The notes below the pieces were generated by a model. That model saw only the letters and a program-made list of their open reading frames with translations. It had not been told where the DNA came from and ran no database searches. A stretch of DNA of 61,527 bases, taken from assembly GCA_043813305.1 (NCBI GenBank), contig JBDRLC010000009.1, forward strand, positions 1 through 61,527, written 5' to 3'. The stretch comes from JAHIZC01 sp043813305. Lineage in GTDB: Bacteria; Omnitrophota; Gorgyraeia; Gygaellales; Profunditerraquicolaceae. Made by a program: the position numbers and the translations under genes. Below, in pieces: positions 35,674 to 43,287 of this stretch (position 1 is its first letter; each line of letters opens with the position of its first letter).

Positions 35674-36803
35674 TTATCTGCGGAGAAGCCTCGGGCGATC
35701 TCAACGCCGGTAATCTTGCCAGAAACATCCTAAAAATTAATCCTGATATAAAAATCTTAGGAGTCGGCGGGCCGCACTTACGAGATGCCGGCGTAGATAT
35801 CTTCTATGACATAAAAGACCTGGCGGCTATTGGTTTATTTGACGTATTAGGTAAACTCCCTAGATTTATTAAACTTCAGAATTTAATTCTTAGCAAAATA
35901 AAACGATACAAGCCTGAGGCTATCATCTTTGTCGATTTCTCGGGTTTTAATTTACGTTTGGCTAAAAAAATCAATAATCGGCTTCCCACTATATACTATA
36001 TCAGCCCCCAGATCTGGGCATCAAGAGAGGGTAGGATCAAAACCATAAAAAAGTATATCCGTAAAATATCCGTAATCTTTAAATTTGAAGAGGAATTCTA
36101 CAGAAGACACGGAGTAAGCGTAGATTTTGTAGGCCATCCATTACTGGATACGGTAAAACCATCAATGAGTAAAGAAGACTTCTTAAGAAAATTCAATCTA
36201 TCGGCTGCACAAAGAACCATCGCTCTTCTACCCGGCTCACGTGCTACTGAGGTAAAAAATATCCTTGCGATAATGCTTAAGGCTTGCGTTAATATAGCGG
36301 GTAAATTTGCCGATACGCAATTTATTATCGTCAAATCTCCACAGGTAAATCAGGATATCTATAATTCTAAAATTAAGGGGATCAACCTGAACCTGCAGAT
36401 TATCGAAGGCAAGACTTATGACTGCCTTAATGCATCTGATTTTTGTCTGGTTGCTTCAGGCACGGCTACCTTAGAAACAGCGATCATGGAGAAACCCTTC
36501 CTGATTATTTACAAAATGCCGCTTTTGAATTATCTGCTCTACCGCCCGCAAATCAAGGTCCCATTTATCGGCATAGTCAATATAGTGGCGAAAAGAAAAA
36601 TCGTCCCCGAATTCATCCAATTTCAGGCAACAGCGAAAAAAATTGCAGAGGAAACCATAAAGTTTCTCAAAGACCCCTCTAAAATGAAAGAGTTAAAACA
36701 GGAAATATCAGACATAAAGCCCTTACTCGGGGATAAAGGTGCGGGCCTGCGCGCAGCGGAGAATATTGTTGATTTTATAGATAATAACGGGTATAATAAA
36801 TAA
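35652..36803 (+). CDS. lpxB: Lipid-A-disaccharide synthase
   Basis: A 383-residue GT-B glycosyltransferase. The N-terminal ICGEASGDLNAGNLAR (9-24), YYISPQIWASREGRIKTIKKYI, the nucleotide-loop LLPGSRATEVKNIL and SGTATLETAIMEKPFLIIYKM are the hallmark LpxB blocks. It joins UDP-diacyl-GlcN (or its diamino analogue) to lipid X. This supports a diderm, lipid A-bearing organism. Confidence 0.96.
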   Translation: MSQRQILIICGEASGDLNAGNLARNILKINPDIKILGVGGPHLRDAGVDIFYDIKDLAAIGLFDVLGKLPRFIKLQNLILSKIKRYKPEAIIFVDFSGFNLRLAKKINNRLPTIYYISPQIWASREGRIKTIKKYIRKISVIFKFEEEFYRRHGVSVDFVGHPLLDTVKPSMSKEDFLRKFNLSAAQRTIALLPGSRATEVKNILAIMLKACVNIAGKFADTQFIIVKSPQVNQDIYNSKIKGINLNLQIIEGKTYDCLNASDFCLVASGTATLETAIMEKPFLIIYKMPLLNYLLYRPQIKVPFIGIVNIVAKRKIVPEFIQFQATAKKIAEETIKFLKDPSKMKELKQEISDIKPLLGDKGAGLRAAENIVDFIDNNGYNK

Positions 36804-36804
36804 A

Positions 36805-38016
36805 ATGTTTAATAATCCCACCAACACCATCGATGAATTGATTACTGCGATCTCTTACATCATTGATATAGAAAATGATAAAAATTATTACCATGCCTGG
36901 CGGGTGGCGATCCTCGCCTCTAACTTTGCCAAATATAATACAAAACAAGAGCTAAAAGATATCTTCTATGCGTCCTTACTGCATGATATCGGAGCCATCG
37001 GCCTCACCAAACATATAATCCATTTCCTGGAGAAAGAGAGTCGGCTGAAACAAAACGCCTTACTCTCCCATCCCATAATCGGAGCACAGCAGGTCTCGAT
37101 TATCCCTAACTTTAATCCGTCAGCAAAATTGATTCTTGACCATCACGAATGGTTTAACGGTATGGGTTATCCCCGGGGACGATTAGTCAGCAACATTCTT
37201 TACGGTTCGCAATTAATCAGAATCGCCGATTATATCGACATCTTGCTGCGCTCCACGCATAATCTTAAAAATATCATCAGAGAAATAAATAAAAATACCG
37301 GTAAACAATTTTCTAAAAAAGTATCGAACTTAGCAATAAAGATTATAAAAAAAGAGGGGTTTCTAAGAAACATTTCCGACCATAACCGGATTCCTCTAAT
37401 CTTTTACAATCTAAAGTCAAAGGTCGGAAAAATAATCATAAAGAAGGGCGTTGACGCCGTAGGTACAACCCTGGAGGTACTCGCACAGATTATCGATATG
37501 AAACATCCCTTTACTGCCGGCCATTCCTTAAGAGTATCGCGCTATGCATTGGCAATCGCTCTGAGTATGAAATTAGACCATGACCAGACAACCAGCATTA
37601 AATGGGCCGGCCTATTACATGATATCGGAAAAATAACCACTCCTCGAAGCATCCTGGAGAAAACCACTCCGCTGACCAGCGCAGAGTTTATTAAGATCAA
37701 ACAGCACCCTATAGTTACCCAAAAAATAATGGATATGATACCCAGCCTAGCTGAAATCGTGCCTTCCGCTGTCGGCCACCACGAATATTACGACGGTTCC
37801 GGGTATCCCTTTGGCCTTAAAGGAGACCAGTCTCCTCTGGGAGCGCGAATACTGACTGTCTGTGATGCCTTTGATGCGATGACTTCAAACCGCCCCTATC
37901 GCGAACCGCTCAATTGCAAAGCCGCCTGCCGAGAAATAAGAAGAAATTCCGGGAAGCAGTTTGATCCGGGTATAGTAAAATACGCCCTTCCTATTTTTAA
38001 AAATTTAGGACTATAA
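36805..38016 (+). CDS. Tandem HD-domain protein, C-terminal HD-GYP (cyclic-di-GMP phosphodiesterase type)
   Basis: A 403-residue cytosolic protein made of two HD modules. The first (about 25-190) has HDIGAIG and HHEWFNGMGYPRG, a near-complete HD-GYP pattern with a shortened C-terminal part. The second (about 215-400) has the full set: H-HDIGKI, HHEYYDGSGYP and CDAFDAMTSNRPYR. HD-GYP domains hydrolyse cyclic-di-GMP. No receiver or membrane domain is present. It begins one base after lpxB stops and its end overlaps the convergent M48 gene by 6 bp. Confidence 0.85.
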   Translation: MFNNPTNTIDELITAISYIIDIENDKNYYHAWRVAILASNFAKYNTKQELKDIFYASLLHDIGAIGLTKHIIHFLEKESRLKQNALLSHPIIGAQQVSIIPNFNPSAKLILDHHEWFNGMGYPRGRLVSNILYGSQLIRIADYIDILLRSTHNLKNIIREINKNTGKQFSKKVSNLAIKIIKKEGFLRNISDHNRIPLIFYNLKSKVGKIIIKKGVDAVGTTLEVLAQIIDMKHPFTAGHSLRVSRYALAIALSMKLDHDQTTSIKWAGLLHDIGKITTPRSILEKTTPLTSAEFIKIKQHPIVTQKIMDMIPSLAEIVPSAVGHHEYYDGSGYPFGLKGDQSPLGARILTVCDAFDAMTSNRPYREPLNCKAACREIRRNSGKQFDPGIVKYALPIFKNLGL

Positions 38017-39126
38017 ATTCTCTGCTAAAAAGATACGTTCATCGATTGGCGGGTGATCAAAGAAGAAAAACTTGATCAGTGGATGGGGCTTTCTATCTGC
38101 GAGGTTCTGTGTGGCGAGTTTATCCATCATCGAAATAAATCCCTCTTTAAAACCGGTAATTTTAAGAGCCAGCTTATCCGCATTTTTTTCCATCCGGCGG
38201 CTGATGTAATTTTCAAACGGCTGCATAACTATTCCAAAAATCACAAAATATATAAAAACAACCGGCAGCGCCGCTATCTCCGACAGAGAATCAAAACCGA
38301 ATAAACCTAAGGCATAATCGTATGTTCTAAAGATAAAATAGAAAGTCAATATTGTTGCTGTTGAGTTTATCAGCACGAGTTTTATTAGATGCTTTAATTT
38401 ATAATGCGCGAATTCATGCGCCAAAATTACCTCTATTTCATCATCGCTATATTTATCCTTAAGGGTATCCGCTAAGAGTACCCGCCTAGTCTTACCCATC
38501 CCGACAAAAGCAGCATTTGCCTTCAGTGTCTTCTTGCTGAAATCGATCTCGTAACAATCAAGGATCCGCACCTTCATCCTCTTGGCCAGATTCATAATCC
38601 GTTCCCTTAATGCCTGGTTGCCCAGCTTCTTATATTTAAAAAATAAAGGAATAATTATAATCGGCGTAACCTTAGCTAGTATCAAGCTGAAAAATATCCA
38701 AAAAAGAGAGATAATCAACCACCATATATTGCTATAGTGTCTTAAGATGTAATAAAATGTTTGGATCAGAATCATCCCGATAATATAGGAGATAACCCCT
38801 GACTTAATCTCATCCTTGAGCCAATCTGTTACCTTTTGGTTAGATAAAGAGAATCTGTGCTCTAAGATATAGGAGTGATAAAATTTTAAGGGAAAGTTCA
38901 GAACATAGAATAAGATGCCAATCGATAACAGATATAAAAGTAAGAGTATGTAGTGGTTTGTAGTGAAATTTAAAATAACATCATATAGGATTCTCGAAAC
39001 ACCTGATCCTGTAAAGAGAAACAGAATAAATAAAAAATAAACCGTCTCTACTATACTTAAGCTATATTTTATCGAAGAGTATCTTTTAGCTTTGCCTGTC
39101 AAGTTAACCTTATCTACCTGCTCCAT
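38011..39126 (-). CDS. M48 family membrane metalloprotease (Ste24/CAAX protease-like)
   Basis: A 371-residue polytopic protein with the zinc motif HEFAHYKLKH (near 234-243), a later Glu in NADKLALK, and 6-7 hydrophobic segments. This matches the long Ste24/CaaX-like M48A group rather than HtpX. In bacteria such proteases act in membrane protein quality control. It shares a 6-bp tail overlap with the plus-strand HD gene. Confidence 0.87.
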   Translation of the reverse strand: MEQVDKVNLTGKAKRYSSIKYSLSIVETVYFLFILFLFTGSGVSRILYDVILNFTTNHYILLLLYLLSIGILFYVLNFPLKFYHSYILEHRFSLSNQKVTDWLKDEIKSGVISYIIGMILIQTFYYILRHYSNIWWLIISLFWIFFSLILAKVTPIIIIPLFFKYKKLGNQALRERIMNLAKRMKVRILDCYEIDFSKKTLKANAAFVGMGKTRRVLLADTLKDKYSDDEIEVILAHEFAHYKLKHLIKLVLINSTATILTFYFIFRTYDYALGLFGFDSLSEIAALPVVFIYFVIFGIVMQPFENYISRRMEKNADKLALKITGFKEGFISMMDKLATQNLADRKPHPLIKFFFFDHPPIDERIFLAENL

Positions 39127-39134
39127 AAGGTATA

Positions 39135-39380
39135 TTATTTTGCTTTCTCTTTTAAGGGCGCGATATTGATAAAGGTACGTACTTTGCCGTGGCTGGTCTT
39201 CTTTTTAGAGAAATATATTTTACCCGGAAGCAGAGCAAACAAGGTCCCTAGCCCTTTAACATTCAGGCCTGGTTTGTAGGTATCGATCCCTCTTACCAGG
39301 ATCTGGCCTGTCTTAACAGTCTCTCCGCTGCCTACCTTTATCGCCTTATCTTTTTTTGGTCTTGAAAATCCGCCTACCAT
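39135..39380 (-). CDS. bL27-like ribosomal protein, divergent
   Basis: An 81-residue protein that aligns by eye with bL27: KVGSGETVKTGQILVRG, YKPGLNVKGLGTLFALLPGKIYF corresponds to the L27 core (QILVRQRGT..HPG.NV..G.DHTLFAL.DG.V.F). The conserved AHKKGGGS start that reaches the peptidyl-transferase centre is absent, replaced by VGGFSRPKK. It is not next to rplU or obg, its usual partners, but overlaps a VTT membrane protein gene by 7 bp. It could be a divergent L27, a paralogue or a repurposed protein. Confidence 0.65.
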   Translation of the reverse strand: MVGGFSRPKKDKAIKVGSGETVKTGQILVRGIDTYKPGLNVKGLGTLFALLPGKIYFSKKKTSHGKVRTFINIAPLKEKAK

Positions 39381-40054
39381 CTCTTTCTCCTTTCGCTGTT
39401 TAGTTTTCCGATTATCGCTACAGCCACAACCAGATAAATCAAGCTGAAGACAAGCAATACTTTATTATGCAAAAAATATTCCATCAGGGCAGAAGGATCA
39501 TTCAATACTCCCCTGCCCACTCCACTTAATATATACTGTATCCAGAACAATTTCAAGGGAGAACCGAGAATAACTGCCGCCAGATACTTCTTGAAATTAA
39601 TCTTGGAAAGCCCGGCGGATAAATCCAGGAATCTATAAGGGACGAACGGTGTTGCCCGAAGAAGAAAAAGCCAAAAGAAGTTAATTCTCCCTAATCTTTC
39701 ATCTAAGTTGTTGTTATCCTTCTTGAAAGATTTTTCTATGTATGCCCTTCCCAGCATTTTGGCAAAATGAAACAACACAAAAGCATTTATGATTTCGGCG
39801 ATAAATATGAATAGAGCACTTAGATACGCACCGAAGAGAACTGCGCCTAAGATATAAAATAAGTCCTTTGAGAAAAAGACAAAAAATGTAATAACTGCGT
39901 AAAGGATAACGTAGAGCAGACCGCTATATAGAATAGGCAGGCTCTTTAGTGAATCTTCCAGCCTCTGGGCATCTAACGGGAAGCGCCCTCCCAAATACCA
40001 AATCAAAATCAGTACGATGACTAAAATAAAAAACTTAATAAATTGTTTATTCAT
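39374..40054 (-). CDS. TVP38/TMEM64-type (VTT domain) membrane protein
   Basis: A 226-residue polytopic protein with about six hydrophobic segments. The FFVFFSKDLFYILGAVLFGAY and LLRATPFVPYRFLDLSAGLSKINFKKYLAA regions match the VTT/DedA-like fold, which includes lipid scramblases and undecaprenyl-phosphate carriers. The specific substrate is unknown. It starts at the base where the upstream DUF1846 gene ends, so these are one transcription unit. Confidence 0.78.
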   Translation of the reverse strand: MNKQFIKFFILVIVLILIWYLGGRFPLDAQRLEDSLKSLPILYSGLLYVILYAVITFFVFFSKDLFYILGAVLFGAYLSALFIFIAEIINAFVLFHFAKMLGRAYIEKSFKKDNNNLDERLGRINFFWLFLLRATPFVPYRFLDLSAGLSKINFKKYLAAVILGSPLKLFWIQYILSGVGRGVLNDPSALMEYFLHNKVLLVFSLIYLVVAVAIIGKLNSERRKRW

Positions 40055-41577
40055 TATGTTACGAATAGGTTTCGAGAAGAAAATTTGCCGTCCGTAGTCA
40101 GATTGACTCCCAGTCTTTTCAGGCCGACTTCATCTCCGGGGGTAGGAATATGGGTGATGTGGACCTCACAGCCTTTTAACTCTACTAGTTTATTCATCGC
40201 TAGCTCTGCGGTATGGTTGGTAGTTGCACTTATCGCTAAAGCGATCAAGGTCTCCTCTAAATCCAAACTCTCAGATTCTATGCCGATAATTCCTTTTTTT
40301 AGTTTGCTAATCTGATTGATGATGTGCGGAGAGAGCAGAAGAATCTCATCCGGAATATTCGCCAACACCTTTACAGCATTCAACACCAAGCTTGATGCCG
40401 CATGCATTAATGCGGAGTTCTTGCCGGTGATAATCTTTCCGCTATTTAACTCTATCGCAGCCCCGCAATATATGCCTTCGTCACCCTTACCCTTTGTTTC
40501 TGCTTCCTCTGCAGCACCCCTTGCCTTTTCTACAACAACTCTATCGGTCAACTTCAATCCCAGCTGCTCCATAAGTAGCGCCACCCGATCAATAGTTTCC
40601 TTCTTCTCCACTCCCATTACATACTCACCGTTATATCTAAAATATCTTCTGATTATCTCTTGGCCCGCTGCTGCTTGCACTACCTTATCATCTACTATGC
40701 CGAATCCTGCCCGGTTTACGCCCATATCTGTAGGAGAATTATAGATCGGCAGGTTTACATCCTTATGAAATATTTTACTTAGGATCAATTTTAATATCGG
40801 AAAACATTCCACGTCGCGATTATAGTTTATCGCGGTCTTATTGTATTTATTTAAATGGAAGGGGTCTATCAGATTAAAATCCTGTATATCTGCGGTTGCT
40901 GCTTCATAAGCAACGTTCACCGGATGTTTAAGAGGCAGATTCCAAATGGGAAAGGTCTCAAATTTTGCGTATCCGACATTAACCCCTTTCTCATGCTCTT
41001 GATATAATTGCGAAAGGCAGGTTGCAAGCTTGCCGCTTCCAGGTCCGGGAGCAGTAACAACTACAATCGGATTCTTAGTCTCTATATACTCATTCTTTCC
41101 AAAGCCTTTATCGCTTATAATCGAGTCGACATTAGCCGGATATCCTTCGATCGGATAATGCAGATAGACTTTTACACCCCTATGCTCCAGCTTGTTCTTA
41201 AATATAACTGCAGCAGACTGATTGGCAAAACGGGTAATTACCACTGCTAAAATATCCAGTCCCCACTTCCTTAAGTCATCGATTAATTTCAGCGTTGCGG
41301 CATCATAGGTTATCCCGAAATCTCCCCTCACTCTGCCCTTTTCAATATCACCTGCATATATAGCCAGAACGATATCAATTTTATCCTTTAATTTCTGGAG
41401 TAGCCTGATTTTAACGTTTGGATCATAACCAGGGAGGACGCGTGAGGCATGATAATCAAAACAAAGTTTCCCGCCGAATTCTAAATATAGTTTATTACCA
41501 CACTTCTTCACCCTGTCTAAAATCGCCGTTGTCTGCTCCTTTAGGTACTTCTCATTATCAAAACCTATTCGTTTCAC
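40054..41577 (-). CDS. DUF1846 family protein
   Basis: A 507-residue protein of the conserved DUF1846 (UPF0371) family; family length is about 500. Recognisable parts are the MKRIGFDNEKYLKEQ start, TAPGPGSGKLATCLSQLY (P-loop-like glycine run, near 174-192), FPIWNLPLKHPVNVAYEAATAD and SPTDMGVNRAGF. Function is not established. The start is GTG with AAGGAG seven bases upstream, and a good promoter lies just beyond (41607-41634). Confidence 0.88.
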   Translation of the reverse strand: MKRIGFDNEKYLKEQTTAILDRVKKCGNKLYLEFGGKLCFDYHASRVLPGYDPNVKIRLLQKLKDKIDIVLAIYAGDIEKGRVRGDFGITYDAATLKLIDDLRKWGLDILAVVITRFANQSAAVIFKNKLEHRGVKVYLHYPIEGYPANVDSIISDKGFGKNEYIETKNPIVVVTAPGPGSGKLATCLSQLYQEHEKGVNVGYAKFETFPIWNLPLKHPVNVAYEAATADIQDFNLIDPFHLNKYNKTAINYNRDVECFPILKLILSKIFHKDVNLPIYNSPTDMGVNRAGFGIVDDKVVQAAAGQEIIRRYFRYNGEYVMGVEKKETIDRVALLMEQLGLKLTDRVVVEKARGAAEEAETKGKGDEGIYCGAAIELNSGKIITGKNSALMHAASSLVLNAVKVLANIPDEILLLSPHIINQISKLKKGIIGIESESLDLEETLIALAISATTNHTAELAMNKLVELKGCEVHITHIPTPGDEVGLKRLGVNLTTDGKFSSRNLFVT

Positions 41578-41606
41578 GCTATCTCCTTGTTCAATTATTA
41601 AAAAAT

Positions 41607-41634
41607 ATTATATTATACGCCTTAGCATTTGCAA
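41607..41634 (-). promoter_or_regulatory. Sigma-70-type promoter for the DUF1846 operon
   Basis: On the minus strand TTGCAA (41629-41634), 16 bp, TATAAT (41607-41612). A second TATAAT (41612-41617) overlaps it. The start codon is about 30 bases downstream. The remaining 41640-41759 holds no recognisable feature. Confidence 0.6.
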
Positions 41635-41759
41635 AGATCATAAAACTACTCAAAGAGAAATTTAGCGCATCAGGGAGTTTTGTTTTTAGATAAGCTGCCT
41701 TGGATTAACCAATACCAATCACGAAATAGAGACGAAGGAACAGAATAAAGCAAATTATA

Positions 41760-42362
41760 TTATGTTTTTATAACCCGCGCCAGATAACTTCTTAACCTAC
41801 CTATATCTTTTACTATACTGTCTAAAAGGGTCATCATAGATTCTATATCTGAATCCACAGCCATTTTAATTTCCTCTTTAGTTTGTAAATCCCCAATAGG
41901 ACTTTTAAAAGATTCTAAAACCTCTGTGGTCTTTTTTCCATCATAAGATTTAGATATAGCATCACTAATATCGGAACGAGTAGCAAATACAGTTTGAACT
42001 TCACAATTTGTCACCTGACTAATCTTCCTAATCAAGGCTAAATCCAGGGGATCGCTCATAGCCACTGTAATAACACCTTCAATCTTACAAAGGGCGATAA
42101 TATTATGGTGCAAGGACAAATCCTCAGGAATCAACTTTACTACTTCGGGCTTAAATATAAATGTCTTTAAATCTACATAAGGAATCCTTAATTGTCGCGA
42201 AAGAGAACTGACTATCTTTTCTTCAGTGGTGTATCCGAATTTTACAAGTACATCTCCTAAAAAACCGCCCTTTTCGCGTTGCGCCTTAAGTGCCTCTTTA
42301 AGTTGAGGTCTAGTAATAAGCCCTTTTACCACTAAATACTCTCCAATAAGCCACTCCGGCAT
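41760..42362 (-). CDS. Stand-alone MshEN (GspE N-terminal) domain protein
   Basis: A 200-residue protein with the two-part MshEN fold: LIGEYLVVKGLITRPQLKEAL and FLGDVLVKFGYTTEEKIVSSL (about 5-60), then IPYVDL and the second subdomain VKLIPEDLSLHHNIIALCKIEGVITVAMSDPLDLALI (quoted in short parts). In MshE and relatives this domain binds cyclic-di-GMP. Here no ATPase domain follows; the C-terminal 50 residues are helical. It is the last gene of a three-gene set with a receiver and an Hpt protein. Confidence 0.78.
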   Translation of the reverse strand: MPEWLIGEYLVVKGLITRPQLKEALKAQREKGGFLGDVLVKFGYTTEEKIVSSLSRQLRIPYVDLKTFIFKPEVVKLIPEDLSLHHNIIALCKIEGVITVAMSDPLDLALIRKISQVTNCEVQTVFATRSDISDAISKSYDGKKTTEVLESFKSPIGDLQTKEEIKMAVDSDIESMMTLLDSIVKDIGRLRSYLARVIKT

Positions 42363-42384
42363 AATTACACCCCTTTTTGATCAA

Positions 42385-42771
42385 TTACTCGACTGCTTTT
42401 GGAAGCAGTCCATTAACTGTCTTAATTAAAACCTGCGGGTCAAAGGGAATAGTTATATAAGCCTCAGCTTCGCATTGTTGTTTACCTATCATTATATCAT
42501 GTTCAGATTTCTTACAAGCAGAAACTATAACTATTGGAATATTACAGAGATTAGAATCAGATTTGATTAGACGTGAAAACTCATAACCATTTACCTCGGG
42601 CATTACTACATCGGTAATAATCAAATCAGGCTTTTCTTCTTTGGTCTTTTCATATCCCTCAAAACCATCTGTAGCTTCAATTATCTGAAACCCTTCAGAC
42701 TCAAGGATTGTCTTGATCATCTCCATGGCAATCTTGTTATCTTCAACTACTAGTATCTTTTTCATTTTCAC
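42385..42771 (-). CDS. Single-domain response regulator with altered switch lysine
   Basis: A 128-residue receiver. Acidic pair ED (10-11) and phosphoacceptor Asp in IITDVVMPEVNG (near 54) are present, and VSA supplies the Thr/Ser position. The normally invariant Lys of the K-P step is Ile (AYITIPF instead of AYLTKPF). That Lys contacts the phosphoryl group, so the phospho-switch may be altered or slow. No output domain; it would act on a partner, plausibly the MshEN or Hpt proteins encoded next to it. Confidence 0.88.
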   Translation of the reverse strand: MKMKKILVVEDNKIAMEMIKTILESEGFQIIEATDGFEGYEKTKEEKPDLIITDVVMPEVNGYEFSRLIKSDSNLCNIPIVIVSACKKSEHDIMIGKQQCEAEAYITIPFDPQVLIKTVNGLLPKAVE

Positions 42772-42800
42772 CCCCCTATCTCCCGGCTTCTCAAATCATC

Positions 42801-43196
42801 TTAACAATCAGTAATAATACCTCGTAGCTCCTGGCAGATTTCCGAGAAGTCTATATCTACTTTCTCATTCTTTATTGTCTTATCTACGAATACCTTAATT
42901 AGATCTAATGCCTTAAAGATGCTATCTGCCAGGCCCGAAGAGAATTTAATCTTTTTCGCTTCTAGATTAGCAAAAATATCTTCTACTGCTTGGCTAATCT
43001 GGCTAATCTCATCAATTCCCAGTAACTTAGCTGAACCCTTAAGAGTGTGCGTCTCTCTAAAAACTGCCTTAATCTGTTCTAAGTCTTCAGGGGACTTTTT
43101 AAGATTTAAAAGTCCGTTATTCAACTTCTCCAAGTGCTTTTCAGCTTCAGATTCAAATAAGCGAAGCAATCTTCTACGATCGATCTCCTGTGTCAT
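42801..43196 (-). CDS. Histidine phosphotransfer (Hpt) domain protein
   Basis: A 131-residue four-helix Hpt protein with the phospho-histidine in ETHTLKGSAKLLG (near 50), as in the P1 domain of CheA. No kinase domain is attached, so it would relay phosphate from an unlinked hybrid kinase. It is first in the Hpt-receiver-MshEN set and has its own predicted promoter at 43240-43266. Confidence 0.88.
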   Translation of the reverse strand: MTQEIDRRRLLRLFESEAEKHLEKLNNGLLNLKKSPEDLEQIKAVFRETHTLKGSAKLLGIDEISQISQAVEDIFANLEAKKIKFSSGLADSIFKALDLIKVFVDKTIKNEKVDIDFSEICQELRGIITDC

Positions 43197-43239
43197 TATA
43201 TAAGCTATTTATTCATTAATTAAGATGCTATAACATTTA

Positions 43240-43266
43240 AGTATCATATCCATTTATCTTTGTCAA
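43240..43266 (-). promoter_or_regulatory. Candidate promoter for the Hpt-receiver-MshEN set
   Basis: A consensus TTGACA (43261-43266, minus strand) is followed at 12-17 bp by TATGATACTTA. GATACT at 15 bp, or an extended -10 TGATACTTA at 17 bp, would serve as the -10. It lies in the 91-bp gap downstream of carB. Confidence 0.4.
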
Positions 43267-43287
43267 TAAGAAAGTATTGAAACTGTG

